A DNA stretch of 5,708 nt from Clostridiales bacterium (GTDB lineage Bacteria > Bacillota > Clostridia > Christensenellales > QALW01): assembly GCA_018376855.1 (NCBI GenBank), contig JAHAAN010000123.1:1-5708 (forward strand), in the 5' to 3' direction. Below are positions 1 through 5,589 of this stretch, in pieces. Position numbers and translations under genes: made by a program. The notes beneath the pieces were generated by a model. The model ran no database searches and was not told the DNA's origin. It saw nothing but the letters and a program-made list of their open reading frames with translations. Position 1 is the stretch's first letter. The number at the start of each line of letters is the position of its first letter.

Positions 1-1065
1 AACGCGCAGTTCCTTCTGTTCCTCAGCGCGGTAATCAAAGCGGTTGACGAATATCAGGATCTGCTCCGAATTTCCGTGGCAAGCGCCGGAAACGACCACC
101 GTTTGGGCGCCAACGAAGCGCCGCCCGCTATTGTTTCCATGTTCATCGGCGACGAACTGGCTGAAATTTTGGCTGCTATTGAAGAAGGCGTTGCCTATGA
201 CAAGAAGGCTGCTGTTAAAATGGAAATCGGCGTGCATGTGCTGCCTTCCTTCCCCAAGGACACCACAGACCGCAACCGTACCTCTCCGTTTGCCTTTACC
301 GGAAACAAATTTGAATTCCGCATGCTGGGCTCGACCTTCTCCATCTCCGGCCCGAACATCATTCTGAACACGGCGGTCGCCGAAGAGCTGCGCCAATTCG
401 CCGATGAGCTGGAGAAAGCCGATGATTTCAAGCTCGCTTTGAACGCCCTGATCCGCCGCACCATCAAGGATCACAAGCGCATTATCTTTAACGGCAACAA
501 CTATTCCGACGAATGGGTAGCGGAAGCCGAAAGACGCGGCCTGCTCAATCTGAAAAGCACGCCGGATGCGCTTCCGTACTTTGTGGCTGAAAAGAATATC
601 AAGCTGTTCACTGCGCATAAGATCTTTACCGAATCGGAGATTCATTCTCGCTATGAGATCCTGCTTGAAAATTACAGCAAAACAATCAACATTGAGGCTC
701 TGACTGCCGTTGAAATGAGCAAGCGCGAGATTCTGCCCGCTGCAATGAGCTTTTTGAAGGATCTGAGCAAAACGGCGCTGAATGTGAAAGCCTGCTGCCC
801 TGCGGCGACAGTCTGCGCGGAAGAGAAGCTGATCGAAAAAATCAGCAGCTTGACCGGCAGCCTGTACGGCGCAACGGAAAAACTGGAAGCTGTTACAGCA
901 GAAGCCGCTTCCGTTTCCGACGCTTTGGCAAACGCACAGTATTACCGCAATGCTGTTGTTCCGGCAATGGATGAGGTTCGTACTTACGCAGACGCTTTGG
1001 AAACCGTAATAGGCGAAAACTACTGGCCGTTCCCGACATACGGCGATCTGCTCTACGGAGTCTGA
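1..1065 (+). CDS. glnN: Type III glutamine synthetase, C-terminal part (5' end outside window)
   Basis: ATP-dependent cytoplasmic ligation of ammonia to glutamate to make glutamine, the main ammonia-assimilating step. The open frame runs from base 1 with no start codon in view, so the gene is cut by the window edge; 354 residues remain, about half of the roughly 700 usual for GSIII. Seen directly: the GSIII signature NDHRLGANEAPPAI at visible residues 31-44, DRNRTSPFAFTGNKFEFR at 90-107 (substrate/nucleotide region of the catalytic barrel), then GST and PNIILNTAVAEEL. From about residue 250 comes the helical C-terminal domain special to GSIII, ending in WPFPTYGDLLYGV, a typical GSIII end. The frame looks intact, stopping at TGA 1063-1065. 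It lies 132 bp upstream of an ammonium channel in the same direction, which fits a nitrogen-assimilation cluster. A GTG at 76 is internal, inside conserved sequence, and is not the real start. Family assignment is very secure; quaternary structure (GSIII dodecamer) is known for the family, not visible here. Confidence 0.96.
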   Translation, partial: NAQFLLFLSAVIKAVDEYQDLLRISVASAGNDHRLGANEAPPAIVSMFIGDELAEILAAIEEGVAYDKKAAVKMEIGVHVLPSFPKDTTDRNRTSPFAFTGNKFEFRMLGSTFSISGPNIILNTAVAEELRQFADELEKADDFKLALNALIRRTIKDHKRIIFNGNNYSDEWVAEAERRGLLNLKSTPDALPYFVAEKNIKLFTAHKIFTESEIHSRYEILLENYSKTINIEALTAVEMSKREILPAAMSFLKDLSKTALNVKACCPAATVCAEEKLIEKISSLTGSLYGATEKLEAVTAEAASVSDALANAQYYRNAVVPAMDEVRTYADALETVIGENYWPFPTYGDLLYGV

Positions 1066-1095
1066 TTCCGAACAAATCAAAAGCTTTATTATAAT
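1066..1095 (+). promoter_or_regulatory. Possible sigma-A promoter for amt
   Basis: A perfect TATAAT lies at 1090-1095. The best -35 candidate is TTCCGA at 1066-1071, 18 bp upstream, which matches TTGACA poorly. If used, transcription would begin near 1102, exactly at the foot of the long stem-loop at 1102-1162. It overlaps nothing coding, beginning directly after the glnN stop. The weak -35 suggests either an activator-dependent promoter or that amt is mainly reached by read-through from glnN. Confidence 0.4.
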
Positions 1096-1101
1096 ATGTA
1101 C

Positions 1102-1162
1102 ACAAAGGCGTGTGCATGAGCAAAAAGAGGCTTTCCCTTTCCTGCTCGTGCCGCGCCTTTGT
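1102..1162 (+). other. Long imperfect stem-loop between glnN and amt (terminator or leader structure)
   Basis: The outer stem is nine perfect pairs, ACAAAGGCG (1102-1110) with CGCCTTTGT (1154-1162). After a small internal loop, a second nine-pair stem GCATGAGCA (1114-1122) pairs with TGCTCGTGC (1143-1151) with one G-U. The interior 1123-1142 can form a few more pairs (AAAGAGG against CCCTTT). The 3' side is followed by GTTTATATATAAT rather than a clean U-run, so it is a poor classical terminator. It could stop or stabilise the glnN transcript, or form the 5' end of the amt mRNA if the TATAAT at 1090-1095 is used. It does not resemble a riboswitch class that I recognise. Confidence 0.55.
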
Positions 1163-1183
1163 TTATATATAATCACATTATTT

Positions 1184-1190
1184 AGGAGGA
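1184..1190 (+). promoter_or_regulatory. Ribosome binding site of amt
   Basis: AGGAGGA sits 7 nt before the ATG at 1198, a near-ideal Shine-Dalgarno match that fixes the start codon of the transporter gene. It lies outside the stem-loop upstream, so it should be accessible. Confidence 0.9.
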
Positions 1191-1197
1191 ATATATC

Positions 1198-2934
1198 ATG
1201 GAAGAAACTTTGACCACATCCGGTTTATGGTTCCTGATCGGCGCGATATTGGTTTTCTTTATGCAATGCGGTTTCGCAATGGTCGAAACGGGCTTTACGC
1301 GCGCAAAGAACGCCGGAAATATTATTATGAAAAACCTGATGGATTTCTGCATCGGAACCATCATGTTCATGGTGCTGGGCGCAGGACTGATGCTCGGCGA
1401 GGACGCGCTGTTCGGGCTTGTAGGCATCCCCAACTACGATTACATCGCAAACTTTGCTACATATGATTGGAGCAGCTTCGTGTTCAATTTAGTATTCTGC
1501 GCTACGGCTGCAACGATCGTATCCGGCTCGATGGCGGAACGCACAAAGTTCAACGCTTACTGCATTTATTCCGCACTGATCACTCTGATCGTATATCCGA
1601 TCGAAGCGCATTGGGTATGGGGCGGCGGCTGGCTGTCAAAGCTTGGCTTCATTGATTTTGCAGGCTCCACAGTCATTCACATGGTCGGCGGCGTTTCCGC
1701 TTTGATCGGCGCAATCGTTGTCGGCCCGCGTATCGGCAAGTACGTCAAGGATAAATCAGGCAAGGTCGTAAAGGTCAACGCTATTCCCGGCCACAGCTTA
1801 ACGCTCGGCGCGCTCGGCTGCTTCATCCTCTGGTTTGCATGGTACGGCTTTAACGGCGCCGCAGCAAATCACAACGACCTTGAGCTGGCTCAGGTGCTCG
1901 CCACCACCACGATTGCCCCGGCGATCGCCACCGTCGTCTGCATGCTTTATACTTGGAAGAAGAACGGCAAGCCCGACGTTTCCATGTGCCTTAACGCTTC
2001 ACTGGCAGGCTTGGTTGGCGTAACGGCAGGCTGCTATAATATTGATGCGATCGGCGCAACTGTCGTAGGAATCGTATCCGGCATTCTGATCGTTGTTGCG
2101 GTTGAATTTGTTGACTTAAAGCTTCACATCGATGATCCCGTCGGCGCAGTAGGCGTGCACGCCTGCAACGGCTTATGGGGAGGCATTGCGGCAGGCTTGC
2201 TGGCCACCAACACCGCTCCCGGCGGCGTAGACGGCCCGATTTACGCGCTGATCCACGGCACAGACTTTACAGCCGGTCTCAAAGTATTAGGCATACAGCT
2301 TTTAGGCGCCGCCGCAATCATCGCATGGACGGTTGTAACCATGACGGTTGTATTTAAGCTTCTCAAGAAATTCAACGGCCTGCGCGTTTCCCCGGAAGAA
2401 GAAATCGCCGGTCTTGACGTTACAGAACACGGCCTTCCGAGCGCGTATGCGGATTTTATGCCTTTAGCTCATACCCTTAACGGCGTAAGCTATGAAGAAG
2501 AAATCAGCGGTTCCGTCGCTCCTGACGACGCCGTTCCGGTTGAAATCTCCAGCGATCCCAGTGGCCTTAACGGCGACGTAAAGATGAGCAAGATCGTTAT
2601 CATCACCAAGCAGAGCAGGTTTGAAGCGCTTAAATCCGCCATGAACGAAATCGGCGTTACAGGCTTGACGGTAACACAGGTGCTGGGCTGCGGAATGCAG
2701 AAAGGCCGCCCCGAATATTACCGCGGCGTTGAAGTGGAAGTAAATCTGCTGCCGAAGATCAAGATCGAAATCGTCGTCTGCAAGGTGCCGGTCTCCACCG
2801 TAGTGAGCACCGCAAAGAAAGTGCTTTACACCGGCCATATCGGCGACGGAAAAATCTTCGTTTACGACGTTGAAAATGTTATCAAGGTTCGCACCGGTGA
2901 AGAAGGCTACGCAGCGCTTCAGGATGAAGAATAA
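1198..2934 (+). CDS. amt: Ammonium transporter (Amt) fused to a C-terminal P-II regulatory domain
   Basis: Inner-membrane Amt/MEP/Rh ammonium channel, 578 residues. Residues 1-400 hold about eleven hydrophobic segments, starting around 10, 44, 92, 120, 156, 200, 233, 262, 284, 318 and 364. Key pore features are seen: F100 and F218 (YGFNG) as likely Phe gate, W141 in WVWGGG, D153 in DFAGST, and the twin histidines H161 and H321 (DDPVGAVGVH). The cytosolic tail GLDVTEHGLPSAY (405-417) is the usual Amt C-terminal region. After a linker (about 418-462) a complete P-II domain begins at M463 and aligns without gaps to GlnB/GlnK: Q501 (Q39), Y508-R509 (Y46-R47, the T-loop arginine that plugs AmtB in the known complex), K520 (K58), K552 (K90), R565 (R103). 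Position 51 is V513, not tyrosine, so classical uridylylation is not expected; R38 is M500 and R101 is K563. Normally P-II is a separate protein encoded beside amt; here it is tethered, giving a fixed 1:1 ratio. The start is set by AGGAGGA at 1184. It lies downstream of glnN and ends before a strong terminator. Confidence 0.96.
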   Translation: MEETLTTSGLWFLIGAILVFFMQCGFAMVETGFTRAKNAGNIIMKNLMDFCIGTIMFMVLGAGLMLGEDALFGLVGIPNYDYIANFATYDWSSFVFNLVFCATAATIVSGSMAERTKFNAYCIYSALITLIVYPIEAHWVWGGGWLSKLGFIDFAGSTVIHMVGGVSALIGAIVVGPRIGKYVKDKSGKVVKVNAIPGHSLTLGALGCFILWFAWYGFNGAAANHNDLELAQVLATTTIAPAIATVVCMLYTWKKNGKPDVSMCLNASLAGLVGVTAGCYNIDAIGATVVGIVSGILIVVAVEFVDLKLHIDDPVGAVGVHACNGLWGGIAAGLLATNTAPGGVDGPIYALIHGTDFTAGLKVLGIQLLGAAAIIAWTVVTMTVVFKLLKKFNGLRVSPEEEIAGLDVTEHGLPSAYADFMPLAHTLNGVSYEEEISGSVAPDDAVPVEISSDPSGLNGDVKMSKIVIITKQSRFEALKSAMNEIGVTGLTVTQVLGCGMQKGRPEYYRGVEVEVNLLPKIKIEIVVCKVPVSTVVSTAKKVLYTGHIGDGKIFVYDVENVIKVRTGEEGYAALQDEE

Positions 2935-2951
2935 GCCTTATTTAATAAGAC

Positions 2952-2985
2952 AAAGAACACCTGCCGCAGCAGGTGTTCTTTTCTC
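2952..2985 (+). terminator. Intrinsic terminator after amt
   Basis: A 13-bp perfect stem, with AAGAACACCTGC (2953-2964) plus one flanking A-T pair against GCAGGTGTTCTT (2969-2980), closes a 4-base loop CGCA and runs into TTTTCT. It begins 18 bp after the amt stop codon, so it ends the nitrogen unit. Confidence 0.93.
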
Positions 2986-3035
2986 ATTGAAAGACCTAAG
3001 CTCCCCCCGGCTCTGTTGTAAAAAATTCGCACAGT

Positions 3036-3078
3036 AAAAAACATAACGCCCAACCAATACGCAGGGCGTTATGTTTTT
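3036..3078 (-). terminator. Intrinsic terminator of the CoA-disulfide reductase gene
   Basis: A 15-bp perfect inverted repeat (3037-3051 with 3064-3078, core ATAACGCCC / GGGCGTTAT) encloses a 12-base loop. Read on the minus strand it starts just after the stop codon at 3082 and ends in a run of six T (complement of 3036-3041). With the + strand terminator at 2952-2985 it insulates two convergent units. On the + strand the stem is also followed by the T-run 3074-3078, so it may work both ways. Nothing else is seen at 2986-3035. Confidence 0.9.
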
Positions 3079-3081
3079 GCT

Positions 3082-4752
3082 TCATTCGCATTCTGTGCAG
3101 GTATATTCCGGAACTGCACGCTCGTTTATAACCGATTCATAAAGCTGCCAACCGCCTGCAAGGTTATAGCAATCATAACCGTTGCCGGCAAGGATTCGGC
3201 AGGCGATATAGCTGCGAAGTCCTGAATGGCAATGAACATAGACAGGCTTGTCCTTGGGAATTTCGTTTATACGTTCACGAAGAGAATCAAGCGGAATATT
3301 GATAAAGCCTTCTATTCTACCGTGGGAAACCTCGACAGCGGTTCTTACATCAAGCAAAGTTATACTTCCGTCACAGGGAAGCTTTTCTACATCATGCCAA
3401 AAAAACTGTTTAATTTTTTCCGTAACTATATTTTCGGCAACAAAACCAAGCATATTTACAGGATCCTTTGCGCTTGAAAACGGCGGAGCGTAACAAAGCT
3501 CAAGAGTCGCAAGATCGGTAATTTTTCCACCGAAACGAATAACGGCTGCCAGAACATCCATTCTTTTATCAACACCGTCAAAGCCTACGATCTGCGCGCC
3601 GATCACTTTTAATGTTTTTTTATCCCACAGCGCTTTTATCGACATCATACTTCCGCCCGGATAATAAGACGCGTGGGAAGCGGAGTAGATATAAGCTTTA
3701 TCATAATCTATCCCCTTCGCCTGTGCAGTTTTCTCATTAATCCCTGTTGTGGCAACAGTCATATCAAAAAGCTTTAAGACGGCGGAGCCTTGTGTGCCGG
3801 TATATTCGCTTTCATATCCGGCAATATTATCGGCAGCAATGCGTCCCTGTTTATTGGCAGGCCCTGCAAGGGGAATAAACGCCGAAGCTTTGGAAACAAA
3901 ATCCTCTGCCTCTACGGCATCTCCGACTGCATAGACATCAGGGATATTGGTCCTCATTTTACGGTCGACAACAATACTGCCGCGGGGATTTACTGCAATG
4001 CCGCAGGCTTTTGCAAGGGCTGTTTCAGGCCTAACGCCCACAGCCATAATAATCATATCCGCACATATCTGACCATTCTGAAGAATAACTCTGTTATCAT
4101 CAATAGCCTTAACGCCGTTATTCAAATACAGTTTAATTCCTTTCCCCTTTATATAGCGGTGGACGTCCGCCGCCATATCAAAATCAAGAGGCGCTATCAA
4201 ATGATCGGCAAGCTCAACTATGGAAACCTCAAGTCCCGCTTGCGCAAGATTTTCCGCCATTTCAACACCGATATAGCCTCCTCCGACGACAACGGCCGAC
4301 TTCGGTTTTGCCGTTTCGATAAAGCTTTTGATCTTAACGGTATCGGGAATATTACGAAGCATAAATACTCTATCGCTGTTAATTCCGTCAATATTAGGCT
4401 TTATCGGCCCTGCACCGGGAGATAAAATAAGACTATCGTAGGTTTCATCATACATTTCACCTGTGCGAAGATCCTTTACAGTTACCGTTTTTGTAGCAGG
4501 ACTGATTTTTACAGCCTCGCTGAATATGCGCACGTCAATATTAAATCTGGATTTAAAGCTTTGAGGCGTTTGTAATGTTAAATGTTCTTTATCTGTAATA
4601 CTGCCGCCGATATAATAAGGCAAACCGCAATTTGCAAAGGAAACAAATTCACCTCTTTCCAAGATAATGATCTCGGCTCTTTCATCAAGCCGTCTAAGTC
4701 TTGCAGCGGCAGAAGCGCCGCCGGCAACACCGCCAATAATAACAGTTTTCAT
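3082..4752 (-). CDS. cdr: Coenzyme A-disulfide reductase with C-terminal rhodanese domain (CoADR-RHD)
   Basis: Cytoplasmic FAD flavoprotein that reduces CoA disulfide, and in characterised relatives CoA persulfide or polysulfide, with NAD(P)H. From ATG at 4752 it has 556 residues, close to the roughly 550 of known CoADR-RHD proteins. Seen: N-terminal FAD Rossmann motif IIGGVAGGASAA (5-16); single redox cysteine C42 in SFANCGLPYYIGG, the CoADR hallmark instead of a CxxxxC pair; NAD(P)H Rossmann motif VVGGGYIGVE (155-164); second FAD motif DVYAVGDA (272-279); dimerisation domain with YYPGG (363-367) and Y421 in LCYAPPFSSAKDP, matching tyrosines near the active site in the staphylococcal enzyme. 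The rhodanese domain covers about 455-547, with LLDVRTAVEVSHGRIEG and active loop CHSGLRS (catalytic C508). The tail ends TCTECE, an extra CxxC. The frame opens at 4854, but this ATG is preferred because the Rossmann motif follows at once and the longer form would cover the promoter; its RBS (AAGGA, about 14 nt upstream) is distant. Divergent from a Crp-type gene that may control it. Confidence 0.94.
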   Translation of the reverse strand: MKTVIIGGVAGGASAAARLRRLDERAEIIILERGEFVSFANCGLPYYIGGSITDKEHLTLQTPQSFKSRFNIDVRIFSEAVKISPATKTVTVKDLRTGEMYDETYDSLILSPGAGPIKPNIDGINSDRVFMLRNIPDTVKIKSFIETAKPKSAVVVGGGYIGVEMAENLAQAGLEVSIVELADHLIAPLDFDMAADVHRYIKGKGIKLYLNNGVKAIDDNRVILQNGQICADMIIMAVGVRPETALAKACGIAVNPRGSIVVDRKMRTNIPDVYAVGDAVEAEDFVSKASAFIPLAGPANKQGRIAADNIAGYESEYTGTQGSAVLKLFDMTVATTGINEKTAQAKGIDYDKAYIYSASHASYYPGGSMMSIKALWDKKTLKVIGAQIVGFDGVDKRMDVLAAVIRFGGKITDLATLELCYAPPFSSAKDPVNMLGFVAENIVTEKIKQFFWHDVEKLPCDGSITLLDVRTAVEVSHGRIEGFINIPLDSLRERINEIPKDKPVYVHCHSGLRSYIACRILAGNGYDCYNLAGGWQLYESVINERAVPEYTCTECE

Positions 4753-4788
4753 AATTAAGACAAAAATCCTTTCCGTGAAAGAAATAAG

Positions 4789-4837
4789 ATGCAAAAATGC
4801 AAATTGACCTGTTCGCAATAATTTGTTATAATTTGCA
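4789..4837. repeat. Repeated TGCAAA elements flanking the divergent promoter (operator candidate)
   Basis: ATGCAAA occurs at 4789-4795 and 4797-4803, and the inverted form TTTGCA at 4832-4837. The larger inverted pair TGCAAATT (4798-4805) and AATTTGCA (4830-4837) is perfect over 8 bp and brackets the -35 to -10 region of the + strand promoter. Within it ATAATTTG is directly repeated at 4818-4825 and 4828-4835, a 10-bp period. Such spacing suits a dimeric regulator, but A/T-rich promoter DNA gives such repeats by chance too. Confidence 0.4.
4804..4832 (+). promoter_or_regulatory. Strong sigma-A promoter for the Crp/Fnr-family gene
   Basis: TTGACC (4804-4809) and TATAAT (4827-4832) are separated by exactly 17 bp, and the -10 is preceded by TGT (4824-4826), an extended -10. 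The predicted start is near 4839, giving a leader of about 66 nt before the ATG at 4906. It overlaps a minus-strand -10 candidate. Confidence 0.85.
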
Positions 4838-4854
4838 CATGAAATATCATACAA
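4825..4854 (-). promoter_or_regulatory. Probable divergent promoter for cdr
   Basis: On the minus strand TTGTAT (4854-4849) and TATAAC (4830-4825) are 18 bp apart, a moderate sigma-A match. Its -10 overlaps the + strand TATAAT at 4827-4832, so polymerase could occupy only one of the two promoters at a time. The predicted start is near 4818, leaving a leader of about 65 nt. Confidence 0.45.
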
Positions 4855-4890
4855 TCATTTTTTCCGAAAATAATCCTCTTGGCTTTTCCG

Positions 4891-4897
4891 AAAGGAG
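4891..4897 (+). promoter_or_regulatory. Ribosome binding site deciding the Crp-family start
   Basis: AAAGGAG ends 8 nt before ATG 4906. An in-frame TTG at 4879 would put this Shine-Dalgarno inside the coding sequence, so the ATG is the real start. Confidence 0.88.
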
Positions 4898-4905
4898 CCA
4901 TCAAA

Positions 4906-5589
4906 ATGATCCCCTCAAGCTTTGAATCCGTTTATAAAGAAACGTTCCCCTTTTGGAATGAAATATCCGAAAAGGAAAAAGAATATATCTGCCAAAATTC
5001 ATCGGCTATTACATATCCGAAAGGAGCGAGCGCACACGACAATACCGAATGTTCAGGCGTAATTTTCGTGCGATCAGGCTGCCTTAGGGTATATATAATG
5101 TCCGACGAGGGAAAAGATATTACCCTTTACCGTTTATACAAGGGCGATATGTGCATGCTTTCCGCTTCCTGCGTGCTGCAAACAATCACCTTTGATGTGT
5201 TTATCTCTGCCGAAGACGACAGTGAATGCTATGTTATCAACGGTTCTGCTTTTTCCCGGATCAGTGAGAATAACCCAAAGATAAAAATATTTTCACTTGA
5301 AACAGCGGTCAGCCGATTTTCAGACGTAATGTGGGTTATGCAGCAAATCTTATTTATGAGCATGGATAAAAGGCTTGCCGTTTTCCTTATTGACGAATCC
5401 GCAAGGCTGGGATCGGAAGTCATTACGCTGACTCACGAGCAGATCGCCAAATATATGGGATCTGCGCGCGAAGTCGTATCCCGTATGTTAAAATATTTTG
5501 CAAACGAAGGGATCATCGAAAGTTCCCGCAAAGCCGTTAAAATTTTGGACAAAAAACGTCTTCATGATTTAGCTGTTCAGCATTTTTAA
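4906..5589 (+). CDS. Crp/Fnr-family transcriptional regulator
   Basis: One-component DNA-binding regulator, 227 residues, the usual family size. The N-terminal part (about 20-115) is a cyclic-nucleotide-binding-like beta roll with GVIFVRSGCLRVYIMSDEGKD at its heart (51-71). The phosphate cassette of true cAMP binders (GE...RS) is absent; in its place is GDMCMLSASC with C83 and C89. There is no N-terminal cysteine cluster of the FNR iron-sulphur type. A long dimer helix (about 125-155) leads to a winged helix-turn-helix, LTHEQIAKYMGSAREVVSRM (175-194) followed by EGII. E189, S192 and R193 match the E-xx-SR contact set that in FNR reads a TTGAT half-site. Cysteines at 29, 49, 59, 83, 89 and 108 could sense thiol state; that is inference. 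It is divergent from the CoADR-rhodanese gene and convergent with a thioredoxin gene, so control of thiol or sulfane-sulfur metabolism is the likely job. The start is fixed by AAAGGAG; the stop TAA lies inside the opposite-strand thioredoxin gene. Confidence 0.9.
   Translation: MIPSSFESVYKETFPFWNEISEKEKEYICQNSSAITYPKGASAHDNTECSGVIFVRSGCLRVYIMSDEGKDITLYRLYKGDMCMLSASCVLQTITFDVFISAEDDSECYVINGSAFSRISENNPKIKIFSLETAVSRFSDVMWVMQQILFMSMDKRLAVFLIDESARLGSEVITLTHEQIAKYMGSAREVVSRMLKYFANEGIIESSRKAVKILDKKRLHDLAVQHF

Noticed and set aside
893..1123. Minus-strand open frame over the glnN 3' end
   Set aside because: Arginine-rich shadow of glnN that also covers the promoter region; no family features.
1168..1173. 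Second TATAAT before amt
   Set aside because: No acceptable -35 at 16-19 bp, and a start there would leave almost no leader before the ribosome binding site.
1066..1197. ANTAR-type paired hexaloop hairpins or a known glutamine riboswitch before amt
   Set aside because: Only one long stem-loop is seen, with a large interior and no pair of six-base loops; no known glutamine aptamer pattern was recognised.
2584..2934. P-II domain as a separate gene starting at ATG 2584
   Set aside because: No Shine-Dalgarno precedes it and the reading frame from the transporter is continuous, so a fusion is simpler.
3790..4425. 211-codon open frame on the + strand
   Set aside because: It is antisense to the well-supported CoADR gene, with no ribosome binding site and no recognisable domain.
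4804..4818. FNR-like box TTG...CAA in the divergent region
   Set aside because: The half-sites are 9 bp apart instead of 8 and the flanking bases do not match TTGAT/ATCAA.
4839..4850. Palindrome ATGA-N4-TCAT as Crp/Fnr operator
   Set aside because: The spacing is too short for TGA-N6-TCA operators, and such a short match is expected by chance in A/T-rich DNA.
4753..4854. 34-residue N-terminal extension of the CoA-disulfide reductase from an ATG at 4854
   Set aside because: It would place coding sequence over the divergent promoters, has no family resemblance, and the FAD Rossmann motif begins right after the internal ATG at 4752.
4879..4905. TTG start at 4879 for the Crp-family gene
   Set aside because: The strong Shine-Dalgarno AAAGGAG lies inside this extension and is ideally placed for ATG 4906.
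5016..5027. Second copy of TCCGAAAGGAGC, identical to the RBS region at 4887-4898
   Set aside because: It lies inside the Crp-family coding sequence (codons for PKGAS), with no in-frame start at the right distance; probably coincidence.
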